Of a stretch of 20,779 nucleotides of DNA, positions 7,815 to 14,975 are shown in pieces. Source of the DNA: JBHPCZ01 sp042573625 (lineage in GTDB: Bacteria > Desulfobacterota > Desulfobacteria > Desulfobacterales > UBA11574); assembly GCA_042573625.1 (NCBI GenBank), contig JBHPCZ010000058.1, forward strand, positions 1 through 20,779. The letters run 5' to 3'. Under the pieces are notes generated by a model, which ran no database searches, was not told where the DNA came from, and worked only from the letters and a program-made list of their open reading frames with translations. The translations under genes and the position numbers were made by a program. Position 1 is the first letter of the stretch. Each line of letters opens with the position of its first letter.

Positions 7815-7832
7815 CAAGAAAGGAGAAAAAAC

Positions 7833-8102
7833 ATGAACAAAGGAGATTTAATCAACGAAGTTTCCAAGGTCGTAAAAACCAAAAAGGATGCTCAGGCAGC
7901 CGTGGACTGCGTTCTTTCAAGCATTACCAAGGCATTGGGAAAAGGAGACTCTGTATCATTGATTGGATTCGGCACCTTTAAGGTGGCTGCAAGGAAGGCT
8001 CGTAAAGGCAGAAATCCTCAGACAGGAGAAGAGATAGATATTGCGGCAAGAAAGGTGCCAAAGTTTGTTGCAGGAAAGGCTTTGAAGGAAGCTGTGAAAT
8101 AA
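7833..8102 (+). CDS. HU family DNA-binding protein
   Basis: The 89-residue protein is a histone-like dimeric DNA-bending protein of the nucleoid. The N-terminal MNKGDLINEVSKVV and core LIGFGTFKVAARKARKGRNPQTGEEIDIAARKVPKF carry the HU/IHF signature, including the GFGTF turn and the RNPQTG arm tip whose proline intercalates into DNA. A longer frame starts at 7800, but ATG 7833 is chosen because AAAGGAG (7819-7825) is correctly spaced and it gives the standard HU length. A terminator follows at 8129-8158. It could be called hup/hupB-like; HU and IHF subunits cannot be separated with full certainty here, but HU fits best. Confidence 0.95.
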   Translation: MNKGDLINEVSKVVKTKKDAQAAVDCVLSSITKALGKGDSVSLIGFGTFKVAARKARKGRNPQTGEEIDIAARKVPKFVAGKALKEAVK

Positions 8103-8128
8103 TTGTTCGTTTGTTGGTATGTTACACA

Positions 8129-8158
8129 GGCAGGGTCAGCAATGGCCCTGCGTTTTTA
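8129..8158 (+). terminator. Intrinsic terminator of the HU gene
   Basis: GCAGGG (8130-8135) pairs with CCCTGC (8146-8151) around a short loop. TTTTTATT follows. It lies about 27 nt after the HU stop. Confidence 0.85.
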
Positions 8159-8261
8159 TTATGCACACTTTTGATCTTTGCTATTTGTCTTGAATTTTTA
8201 AATTGATTCAGAAGTTGTGATATCGATATGTGAAAATTGTGCTGTTGAAGGAAACGGGTTC

Positions 8262-8358
8262 TATAGCGGTTGTCAAAATAACGTTCCGTTTCAGCCGCAG
8301 CTTAATAAAATATGAACAAAAGCGAATCAATAGGAACATATTTACGGGAACCGCTATA
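8262..8358. mobile_element. MITE-like element, copy 1
   Basis: This 97-bp unit is bounded by TATAGCGGTT (8262-8271) and its reverse complement AACCGCTATA (8349-8358). The inverted repeat extends imperfectly inward to GTTCC/GGAAC. A near-identical copy in the same orientation lies at 14022-14117. It has no coding capacity. TA-rich ends suggest a non-autonomous element mobilised by an IS630/Tc1-like transposase, none of which is present here. In the 356-bp gap 8103-8458 it is the main feature besides the HU terminator. Confidence 0.75.
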
Positions 8359-8450
8359 TAAATCCTGGTGGTTTTGGTGTGTCGGCGAAATGTTGAGGTG
8401 GGGCGTTTCGTCTGTATGAGGTCTTATCCGGGCGTGGATTCAATTTATCA

Positions 8451-8472
8451 ACAGGAAGTTAAGATTTCCTGT
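8451..8472 (-). terminator. Possible hairpin terminator of the EF-G operon
   Basis: ACAGGAA (8451-8457) pairs with TTCCTGT (8466-8472) around an 8-nt loop. On the minus strand it spans the stop codon of the SprT-like gene. There is no clear T-run, so termination is tentative. Confidence 0.35.
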
Positions 8473-9007
8473 GGTAAAAATTGTCGGGTCTGGATGAATA
8501 TGGAAACTCATATAACTCTTTGTATGTTAAACATCCGGGTTCAACATGCTTTCTTGATTTGCCTTCGATGTTTTTTGACTCAATAACTTTTGCAACAATA
8601 TTCAGCCCGAGAAGTTTTGCGATTCTGTTGACTTCCCCTACGAATCGCTCGTTGTTGTGACTGGTATCGCCTACCCAGCCACCGGTTTGGTGGATCCTTT
8701 GATGAATCATTTCATGCAACAGAACATCGCGGGCCAATTTTCTATTCAGATCGGAAATGTCCAATTTTAGGGTGAACTTTGGATATCTCGGCCGAACCAG
8801 TGTTTTATGCAGGTAGATGAGATTCTCCGTCCCGGAATAATACCCCATGCTCCTGTTGTCCGGCGTCAATCCCCAGAGGATGGGCCCGACGCTATTTTCC
8901 CCGTTGAAAATGGTTTTGTTTAACTTCTTCCACTCGTCAAACGCCCAGGCACCCACCTCGCCGAATCGCTTTTTACCTGCTTCTTTTAATTCAGCAAAAG
9001 TTGTCAT
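8459..9007 (-). CDS. SprT-like zinc metalloprotease-domain protein
   Basis: The 182-residue protein has a zincin motif HEMIH (98-102) inside DVLLHEMIHQRIHQTGG. A further candidate ligand is His117 in TSHNNERFVGEVNRIAKLLG. This arrangement resembles the SprT/Spartan-like domain, whose eukaryotic members cut DNA-protein crosslinks; bacterial members are poorly understood. There is no signal peptide, so it is cytoplasmic. The C-terminus has no zinc-ribbon, unlike full SprT proteins. It is the last of three minus-strand genes, 22 nt after the RecA-like ATPase gene. That position suggests cotranscription with EF-G, but no direct functional link is visible. Confidence 0.8.
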   Translation of the reverse strand: MTTFAELKEAGKKRFGEVGAWAFDEWKKLNKTIFNGENSVGPILWGLTPDNRSMGYYSGTENLIYLHKTLVRPRYPKFTLKLDISDLNRKLARDVLLHEMIHQRIHQTGGWVGDTSHNNERFVGEVNRIAKLLGLNIVAKVIESKNIEGKSRKHVEPGCLTYKELYEFPYSSRPDNFYHRKS

Positions 9008-9029
9008 ATCCGAGTTTTCCCCAAGAGGG

Positions 9030-9731
9030 TTATTCCTCGCTATTTTTCATTAGCATGGTAGAGGGATCTAAAATCAGCGGAAGGCCGGATTCTGCCTTGT
9101 TTCCTTTTAAAGCTTTGATGTGAGTCTCGTTTCCTTCAGGATGGATTTGAATAACAGCTTCAAATAGATCGGCAACATTCGAAAAAAGTGACGGCATGCC
9201 ATCCGGTCCCGGTTTTTCGTCGCGGTGAGAGCGCACGGTGAACCAGACAGACATGGAATGTGCTTTTGCTAAAAGCTTCAATTCCGAAAGGGGGTCTCTT
9301 ACGGACTCACCAAACGGAAGGCCGTCGATAATGGCCATTTGGGGAAAGAAGATGCCCTGTTGGGTGAGATCGTTCAGCCGTTCTTCAAGCTTAGGGGGAC
9401 TGAATCCTCCGACCTTGAATGTCATAATAAAACGATGCGGCAAAATGGTTTCCCAAACCGGAGTTGCCTGTTTGACATTGTATTGATGAACAAGGTTTTG
9501 AAAAACTTCTTCATACCACAGTCCGACTTTGTTTACCGGATCATCCAGGCTGATGTGGAGAACATTCTTGCTTCTGAGCAGGGCGTTTAAGGCAAACTGG
9601 ACCAGAAGCGCGGTCTTGCCGACGCCGGAACTTGCAAGCACGGCACCGAATTCCCCTTCAGCGAGAATGTCTTCGGTCTCGTATCCCAGCCGCATCAGTG
9701 GATTTTTCAGGATAGGATTATCTTTCAGCAT
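9030..9731 (-). CDS. RecA/RAD55-like P-loop ATPase
   Basis: The 233-residue single-domain ATPase has Walker A ASSGVGKTA (33-41) and Walker B MAIID (132-136). SLDDP (61-65) and a later VRSHRDE segment fit the RecA/DnaB/KaiC superfamily; resemblance to KaiC/RAD55-type proteins is closest. It lacks the DNA-binding parts of RecA and the N-terminal domain of DnaB. Its target is unknown. AAGGAAG lies upstream of the ATG. The gene starts 16 nt after the EF-G stop and precedes the SprT-like gene by 22 nt, an apparent operon. Confidence 0.78.
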   Translation of the reverse strand: MLKDNPILKNPLMRLGYETEDILAEGEFGAVLASSGVGKTALLVQFALNALLRSKNVLHISLDDPVNKVGLWYEEVFQNLVHQYNVKQATPVWETILPHRFIMTFKVGGFSPPKLEERLNDLTQQGIFFPQMAIIDGLPFGESVRDPLSELKLLAKAHSMSVWFTVRSHRDEKPGPDGMPSLFSNVADLFEAVIQIHPEGNETHIKALKGNKAESGLPLILDPSTMLMKNSEE

Positions 9732-9747
9732 ATCGTCTTCCTTTCTT

Positions 9748-11835
9748 TCACGAAGTGGTCTTTTTTTCTTTTTCCGCTTTTTGCATCAGTTCCTCTGCGA
9801 TGGATCGCGGAACCTGTTTGTAAGTGGCGAGTTCCATGGTAAATTGGGCCTTGCCCTGTGTCGATGATCTCAGGATAGTTGAGAATCCGAACATTTCCGC
9901 AAGCGGAACCTGAGCTTCAATCACAGACATAACCCCCTCGTCCTGTGAGCCCAGTATTATGCCCCGTCGTTGATTCAAAAGGCCCATGACGGCACCCTGG
10001 AATTCGGTGGGGGTCTCAACGACGACTTTCATGACCGGTTCTTGAATTACGGGCCCGGCTTTGGCGTATCCTTCACGGAAAGCGCCGCGGGCAGCTGCCT
10101 GAAACGCCATATCCGACGAGTCGACAGCGTGTGATGCTCCGTCAACGATAACGACCTTGACGCCGGTAACCGGGAATTCCATTTTGGGTCCTTTTGCAAG
10201 ACATGCTTTGAAACCCTTTTCACATGAGGAAATAAATTGGGAGGGAATCGCGCCACCGAAGATTTTGTTTTCAAAAACAAAATCCGTATCGACTGCCGGT
10301 TCCATGTGGCCGGAGACCCGACCGAACTGCCCGGCCCCGCCGGTCTGTTTTTTGTGTATATAGTCGAATTCAGCCATACGTGTAATTGTTTCTCTGTAAG
10401 CCACTCGGGGTTTCCCGGTGGTTACCTCGGCATCGTATTCACGACGCATCCGTTCAACGTAGACTTCAAGGTGCAGTTCTCCCATGCCTTCAATAATGGT
10501 TTCAGCGGTTTCTTTGTCGACATGTGTTCTGAAGGTCGGATCCTCTTTGGAAAACCGGGAAAGGGCCTTGGACATGTTCACCTGGGACTTATTGTCGTTG
10601 GGAGAGATGGCCAGGGAGATAACGGGATTTGGGACAAACATCGAGGTCATGGTCAGATTAATCCCTTTAGCAATCAGGGTATCGCCCGAAGCACAATCGA
10701 TACCGAACAGAGCTCCGATATACCCCGCGGGTATTGAGTCGATATCTTCCATTTGGTCTGCATGCATGCGAACGACCCTGCCAACGTTGATCTTTTTTCT
10801 GCTTCGGATGTTTATAATCGTATCCCCTTTTTTTATGGTGCCCTGATATACGCGGATGTAAGTCAGCTGCCCATATTGACCGTCTTCCAGTTTGAAGGCC
10901 AACGCGACAAGGGGTTTTTCCGGTTCATTGGGGAGAATAACCGGCAGTTGACCGTTGTCCATGTCTATCGCCTGGTTTTCAACATCAGAAGGGCAGGGCA
11001 GCAACCGTGTAACCGCATCAAGAAGCGGCTGAACACCCTTGTTTTTATACGCCGACCCCATGAAGACCGGTGTTATTTTTCGCGAGAGGGTTCCGTTTCG
11101 AAGTGCGCTGATAATGAGATCGGAAGTGATTTCTTTTTCTTCGAGAATAGCCTCGGTCAGATCATCCGAAAAAAGTGACGCCGTATCGATGAGTTCTTCG
11201 CGCCGCTCCAACGCTTCCGGAAGCAGATTGCCCGGGATATCCTCGATCCGTATATCCTGTCCGTAGTCACCGTCGAAATATACAGCTTTCATGTCGACAA
11301 GATCAATTACGCCAATGAAATCCGATTCCAGTCCAATGGGAATCTGCATGGGAACCGCATTGTGGCCCAATTTTTCTTTAAGTTGATCGATGACGCGAAA
11401 TGGGTTTGCCCCGCTCCTGTCGCATTTATTCACAAAGGCGATACAGGGGACTTTGTATCTTTTCATCTGAAGGTCAACCGTGATGGACTGAGATTGAACA
11501 CCACCGACAGAACATAAAACTAGAATTGCGCCGTCAAGCACTCTCAGCGATCTTTCAACCTCTATGGTAAAATCGACATGGCCGGGGGTGTCGATAATAT
11601 TGATCTCATGATCGTTCCATTCGCAGAAAGTGGCGGCGGAAGCGATAGTGATGCCGCGTTCCTTTTCAAGCTCCATGGAGTCCATGGTGGCACCAACACC
11701 ATCCTTCCCTTTAACATCGTGCATGGCATGGATCCGTTGGGTGAAAAAGAGGATTCTTTCGGTAAGCGTTGTCTTGCCCGAGTCGATATGCGCACTGATG
11801 CCGATGTTTCTGACTTTTCTAATGGTGTTGACCAT
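9748..11835 (-). CDS. fusA: Elongation factor G, spdEFG1/mitochondrial EFG1 type
   Basis: This is a ribosomal translocase GTPase with five domains, 695 residues, a normal length. G motifs: AHIDSGKT (15-22), RGITI (60-64), DTPGH (82-86) and NKCD (136-139). The segments ISAHIDSGKTTLTER, VKGKDGVGATMDSMELE and VRVLDGAILVLCSVGGVQ-like stretches match the mitochondrial EFG1/spdEFG1 branch more than canonical bacterial EF-G, which has DAGKTT. Domain IV shows the conserved KKQTGGAGQFGRV. It is not next to rpsL, rpsG or tuf, so it is probably a stand-alone second EF-G. ATG 11835 is preferred to GTG 11841 because AGGA is then 9 nt upstream. A promoter is seen at 11920-11948. Confidence 0.93.
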   Translation of the reverse strand: MVNTIRKVRNIGISAHIDSGKTTLTERILFFTQRIHAMHDVKGKDGVGATMDSMELEKERGITIASAATFCEWNDHEINIIDTPGHVDFTIEVERSLRVLDGAILVLCSVGGVQSQSITVDLQMKRYKVPCIAFVNKCDRSGANPFRVIDQLKEKLGHNAVPMQIPIGLESDFIGVIDLVDMKAVYFDGDYGQDIRIEDIPGNLLPEALERREELIDTASLFSDDLTEAILEEKEITSDLIISALRNGTLSRKITPVFMGSAYKNKGVQPLLDAVTRLLPCPSDVENQAIDMDNGQLPVILPNEPEKPLVALAFKLEDGQYGQLTYIRVYQGTIKKGDTIINIRSRKKINVGRVVRMHADQMEDIDSIPAGYIGALFGIDCASGDTLIAKGINLTMTSMFVPNPVISLAISPNDNKSQVNMSKALSRFSKEDPTFRTHVDKETAETIIEGMGELHLEVYVERMRREYDAEVTTGKPRVAYRETITRMAEFDYIHKKQTGGAGQFGRVSGHMEPAVDTDFVFENKIFGGAIPSQFISSCEKGFKACLAKGPKMEFPVTGVKVVIVDGASHAVDSSDMAFQAAARGAFREGYAKAGPVIQEPVMKVVVETPTEFQGAVMGLLNQRRGIILGSQDEGVMSVIEAQVPLAEMFGFSTILRSSTQGKAQFTMELATYKQVPRSIAEELMQKAEKEKKTTS

Positions 11836-11919
11836 TATCACATTTCCTTTGACCGCAAATGGTTTTTTCTAACACATACCCATCCATAATCTCATATCGG
11901 GTACGAATTCAGTTTCCAA

Positions 11920-11948
11920 ATTATATATATTGACTCAGTTTAAATCAA
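11920..11948 (-). promoter_or_regulatory. Sigma70-type promoter of the EF-G operon
   Basis: On the minus strand, TTGATT (11943-11948) and a perfect TATAAT (11920-11925) are separated by 17 nt. Transcription would begin near 11913 and give a leader of about 78 nt before the EF-G start. It lies just beyond the terminator at 11953-11993, which insulates it from the upstream small ORF. Confidence 0.7.
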
Positions 11949-11952
11949 ACAT

Positions 11953-11993
11953 AAAAAATCCCTCATTTGGAAAGAATATACCAGATGGGGGAT
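11953..11993 (-). terminator. Intrinsic terminator, minus strand
   Basis: On the minus strand ATCCCCCATCTGG (11981-11993) pairs over 13 bp, with two G-U pairs, with the complement at 11958-11970. A 10-nt loop separates the arms and TTTTTT follows. It starts 8 nt beyond the stop of the 61-codon ORF at 12001, which supports transcription of that ORF. Confidence 0.8.
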
Positions 11994-12000
11994 CTATTGT

Positions 12001-12186
12001 CTAAGCTGGCATGATGAGCATATCAACTTGCCCAAAAAGCATGACTTCTGAAAGCGGATAGAATGTACAGCACTTCATCTGTTTGTCAAGAGGCGTAGTG
12101 CGGATCTGTCCAAAAAAATCATCTCTTTCTTGAATGAAAATTCTGTTTGGTGTATCTGTTCTTCGTCCATTAGAAAAATTGTCCAC
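12001..12186 (-). CDS. Possible small hypothetical protein, 61 residues
   Basis: The frame opens with GTG (MDNFSNGRRTDTPNR) and ends 8 nt before a strong minus-strand terminator. The product has no motif I recognise: a mixed charged N-terminal half and a more hydrophobic end (EVMLFGQVDMLIMPA). The start has no good Shine-Dalgarno, and the sequence upstream is a repeated motif (ATGAAGAATTTAT) also found near 16332. It could be a remnant of a larger gene whose 5' end was lost, with the terminator kept. Confidence 0.35.
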   Translation of the reverse strand: MDNFSNGRRTDTPNRIFIQERDDFFGQIRTTPLDKQMKCCTFYPLSEVMLFGQVDMLIMPA

Positions 12187-12238
12187 CCCGCATTTCTTAT
12201 GAAGAATTTATGTTGGTCGCAAAAAAACAAGAAAACTG

Positions 12239-12970
12239 ATGTGTAACGGTTCTGAAATAAATAGCGTTAGCGGCAAGGCCGCAATCACTCAGGGGATTAC
12301 GGCGGCCTGGCCCATCTGTCTCGGATATGTACCCATCGGTCTTGCTTTTGGTGTCCTTGCCCAAAAGGCCGGGTTAACACCGACTGAAATCGGCCTCATG
12401 TCTGTTTTTGTTTTTGCGGGCAGCTCTCAGTTTATTGCCGTATCCATGCTGACGACCGGCGCAGCGGTCGTTTCCATTGTAATTGCGACATTTATGGTTA
12501 ATCTGAGGCACCTGCTGATGAGTTCCGCCCTGGCGGTTTATCTGGGCAAGTCAAAGAGGTCACACCTGACACTTTTTGCATACGGTGTTACGGATGAAAG
12601 CTTTGCAGTCAATCAAGCAAGATTTAGTGATAGAAGCTGGGATTTAAACCGGGCACTGATTGTAAACCATGCTTCAAATATTACATGGATTATAAGCACT
12701 ATCCTGGGCGGAGTTGGCGGACAGTTCATCCCCGCGCGGGCGTTCGGAATTGACTATGCCCTCAGCGCCATGTTTATCTGCCTTCTTATATTTCAACTCA
12801 AAGGGGGTATTTACGTGATGACCGCGATTATTGCGGGCGCTTTATCGGTTATTTTATCACTGATGATTCCGGGCAACTCATACATCGTTATTGCTTCAAT
12901 CCTGGCGGCAACGCTGGGTGTGGGTATTAAGAAGTGGAAGCATTCGGGCAAGGCGTCTCTTAAAAAATGA
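12239..12970 (+). CDS. azlC: AzlC family branched-chain amino acid exporter, large subunit
   Basis: AzlC-type proteins form a two-component LIV-E exporter with a small AzlD subunit (BrnFE/YgaZH). The 243-residue protein has about seven hydrophobic segments. It shows the family hallmark GYVPIGLAFGVLAQKAGLTPTE, followed by SVFVFAGSSQFIAVSML near residues 55-75 and VNLRHLLMSSALAVYLG near 86-105. The C-terminus is short and basic. The ATG has only a weak upstream GAAAAC. azlD follows after a 234-bp gap filled by a repeat element, which is unusual because these genes normally overlap or touch. Confidence 0.93.
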   Translation: MCNGSEINSVSGKAAITQGITAAWPICLGYVPIGLAFGVLAQKAGLTPTEIGLMSVFVFAGSSQFIAVSMLTTGAAVVSIVIATFMVNLRHLLMSSALAVYLGKSKRSHLTLFAYGVTDESFAVNQARFSDRSWDLNRALIVNHASNITWIISTILGGVGGQFIPARAFGIDYALSAMFICLLIFQLKGGIYVMTAIIAGALSVILSLMIPGNSYIVIASILAATLGVGIKKWKHSGKASLKK

Positions 12971-13200
12971 GGATCACTTCCAGAAGAGTTGGAGTGATCC
13001 TAAGGATTCAGGGGGTCAAGGGTTCAAGGGTTCGAGTGAAATGCTTAAAAATTATAAAGAATAAAGAGTATACTCAAGGCGTTGATTAAATCGTTAGAAA
13101 AAAAACACTTGGCCCCTTGAATCCTCGAATCCTTGTCTGCCTCAGACAGGCTTGTCTGCCTTGTAGGCAGGATTTTCTACAACTAATCCGGAGAAGAACC
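12971..13200 (+). repeat. Dispersed intergenic palindromic repeat, copy 3 (azlC-azlD gap)
   Basis: It starts directly after the azlC stop with a stem GGATCACT-T-CCA...TGG-AGTGATCC (12971-12999). Then come GGATTCAGGGGGTCAAGGG, the shared GTGAAATGCTTAAAAATT, and the inverse arm CTTGGCCCCTTGAATCC near 13109. It ends with a block (13141-13200) nearly identical to 6381-6440 and finishing GGAGAAGAACC. That end supplies the only Shine-Dalgarno-like sequence for azlD, 11 nt before its ATG. Confidence 0.85.
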
Positions 13201-13204
13201 TAAA

Positions 13205-13540
13205 ATGAGTACATTGATGGTGGAAAACGAATATTTTCTTCTTGTTCTCGGTATGGGGCTTGTTACGTTCATACCCCGTTGGGCACCTCTTTATTTTCTG
13301 TCCAGACGGAATCTCCCGCAGTTGTTTGTGGAATGGCTCGACTTAATTCCGGCGGCGATCCTCAGCGCCCTGCTGTTGCCTGCGCTTGTTGCTTCAGGCG
13401 AACCCAGGGTTTTCACGATTTTTCAGCCGGAACTGCTGGTTGCCATACCGACCTTTGCCTTTGCCCACAAGACCAGATCTCTGGGCGGTACCGTCATTGT
13501 GGGTATGATGCTATTCTGGATGGCCGGTAAAATTATATAG
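13205..13540 (+). CDS. azlD: AzlD family branched-chain amino acid exporter, small subunit
   Basis: This 111-residue membrane protein has about four hydrophobic segments and the family pattern near the N-terminus (LGMGLVTFIPRWAPLYFL). VEWLDLIPAAILSALLLPAL and a final glycine-rich helix (GGTVIVGMMLFWMAGKII) follow. It is the expected partner of AzlC upstream. The ATG at 13205 follows GGAGAAG from the end of repeat copy 3. It is convergent with the cupin gene, with only 13 nt between the stops. Confidence 0.92.
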   Translation: MSTLMVENEYFLLVLGMGLVTFIPRWAPLYFLSRRNLPQLFVEWLDLIPAAILSALLLPALVASGEPRVFTIFQPELLVAIPTFAFAHKTRSLGGTVIVGMMLFWMAGKII

Positions 13541-13553
13541 AGCAGTCCACAGT

Positions 13554-13904
13554 CTAGAGTTCCGGAGGACCCGAGGGGATCAGACAGATAAAAATAAGTG
13601 GTTTATCACCGGTATTTCTTATCTGGTGTTCCTCGTTGTTGGGAATATGAACGACATAGCCTTGCTCCACCGGCGCCCAACTTCCTTGGTTGAGTATCTC
13701 TCCTCGACCTGAATGGAAAAAAATTTCGTGTTCCCAGTTATGGATATGTTTGGGGGAGTATCCGCCTTCTGCTATCTCAAACATTCGCATACAAAAGTTA
13801 TTGGCTCCATCCGCGTTACCGAGCAATACCCTTCCCGTAACCCCTTTTACGGCGTCTGTGTTAAAATCTTTAGATTCTGCTTCGGAATAGTGTATGATTT
13901 TCAT
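13554..13904 (-). CDS. Small single-domain cupin protein
   Basis: The 116-residue conserved beta-barrel has cupin motif 1 as GGYSPKHIHNWEHEIFFHSGRG, with metal ligands His53, His55 and Glu60. Motif 2 is HIPNNEEHQIRNTG, with His93. All four typical metal-binding residues are present, so it probably binds Fe, Mn, Ni or Zn. Single-domain cupins include dioxygenases, isomerases and binding proteins; no specific role can be read. GGAGAA lies upstream of the ATG. It is convergent with azlD. The AT-rich gap upstream (13905-14021) includes a TATATA run that may hold its promoter. Confidence 0.88.
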   Translation of the reverse strand: MKIIHYSEAESKDFNTDAVKGVTGRVLLGNADGANNFCMRMFEIAEGGYSPKHIHNWEHEIFFHSGRGEILNQGSWAPVEQGYVVHIPNNEEHQIRNTGDKPLIFICLIPSGPPEL

Positions 13905-14021
13905 TTGTTTCTCCTATGCCTGATACTTAATACATGCTGGTTAAGACACAATAAACTCGATTTTTTATAAGTATATATATATATTCAAACCGAAATATTG
14001 CAAGTTTTTCGTTTTTTGTTA

Positions 14022-14117
14022 TATAGCGGTTGTCAAAATAACGTTCCGTTTCAGTTGGCAGCTTAATAAAATATGAACAAAAGCGAATCAATAGGAACAT
14101 ATTTATGGAAACCGATA
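14022..14117. mobile_element. MITE-like element, copy 2
   Basis: About 96 bp in the same orientation as copy 1 at 8262-8358 and differing at only a handful of positions. The left end TATAGCGGTT is intact. The right end is AACCG-ATA, lacking the CT of AACCGCTATA, so it has decayed. It lies just upstream of an apparent gene remnant and rsmG. Confidence 0.75.
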
Positions 14118-14211
14118 CAAGTTCCAAATCCTTAAAGATCGTTTCTAAAAGATCTACGAGGATATGGGTTTTGAAACCGCTGTCACGCACGTTTTGCGTT
14201 ATAGGCAATAA
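14110..14211 (+). pseudogene. 3' remnant of an unidentified gene upstream of rsmG
   Basis: Directly after the MITE-like element one frame reads NRYKFQILKDRF, a TAA at 14146-14148, then KIYEDMGFETAVTHVLRYRQ and TAA. The second TAA touches the rsmG ATG (TAAATG). Amphipathic, protein-like composition on both sides of one stop suggests the C-terminal end of a gene once coupled to rsmG, cut by the element and disabled by a nonsense change. The family was not recognised. It could also be a short leader peptide from ATG 14164 (15 codons). Confidence 0.4.
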
Positions 14212-14928
14212 ATGATAAAAATCGACTCAGACAAATGGAAACGTTTTATCCGGAATGGCGCAGAAGAACTTGATATTAGTATTGAACCGGGACAAATCGA
14301 TCTGTTTGTCGTTCATGCCGTTGAACTCGTAAAGTGGAATCGAAAAATCAATCTTACCGCAATTGCGGACCCTCTAGAGATTGCCGTCAAACACTTTCTC
14401 GATTCAATAGCTCCGGCAGGGCTCATACCCCCGGACGGCACCATGCTTGACGTTGGATCAGGCGGTGGTTTTCCCGGAATTCCACTCAAGATTCTATTCC
14501 CATCTTTAACTGTAACCCTGATTGATGCATCACGTAAAAAGATTAATTTTTTAAAACATCTGATTCGAACGCTTAAGCTTGAAGGTATTCAAGCCCTTCA
14601 CGTCAGGGCGGAAGACCTTGCGGATGTCAATTCCAAAATTCCCTTCGGGCAGGACAGGGTTTTTGAAAATGAATTTGATGTTGTTATCTGCCGGGCACTG
14701 ACATCATTGGACGGTTTTGCTTTAATGGCATTCCCCTTACTAAACAGAGGTGGATTCATTATTGCACTAAAAGGGAAGGTGGGCAGAGCGGAGATGGAAT
14801 CCGTGCGATTTCGCCTTGAAAAGACTCCTGGCGTAACGGGCGGTGAGGAACGTCAGCTTTCTATTGATGTTAAAAAATACACCCTTCCATATCTTGGATC
14901 GGAAAGATCTATTGTAGTGATAAAGTAG
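14212..14928 (+). CDS. rsmG: 16S rRNA (guanine527-N7)-methyltransferase RsmG
   Basis: RsmG methylates N7 of G527 in 16S rRNA using SAM. The 238-residue protein has the early family segment VKWNRKINLTAIADPLEIAVKHFLDSI (40-66), the SAM-binding motif I LDVGSGGGFPGIPL (79-92), and LIDASRKKINFLKHL downstream. CRALTS near residue 162 and the glycine-rich C-terminus also fit. The length is normal. ATG 14212 abuts a TAA of an upstream remnant. No mnmG, mnmE or parAB genes adjoin it, unlike many bacteria. It converges with the PilZ gene; no clear terminator is seen between 14929 and 14975. Confidence 0.96.
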   Translation: MIKIDSDKWKRFIRNGAEELDISIEPGQIDLFVVHAVELVKWNRKINLTAIADPLEIAVKHFLDSIAPAGLIPPDGTMLDVGSGGGFPGIPLKILFPSLTVTLIDASRKKINFLKHLIRTLKLEGIQALHVRAEDLADVNSKIPFGQDRVFENEFDVVICRALTSLDGFALMAFPLLNRGGFIIALKGKVGRAEMESVRFRLEKTPGVTGGEERQLSIDVKKYTLPYLGSERSIVVIK

Positions 14929-14975
14929 AAAAAATTGTTTGGGTGGGTTATTGAGTTGGTTTGCAAAAATGCACG

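Noticed and set aside
8368..8586. 72-codon plus-strand frame
   Set aside because: It overlaps the SprT-like gene antisense, has no ribosome-binding site and a composition unlike its neighbours.
10237..11178. Long plus-strand frames inside EF-G
   Set aside because: They are antisense to a well-conserved coding sequence and have no motif of their own.
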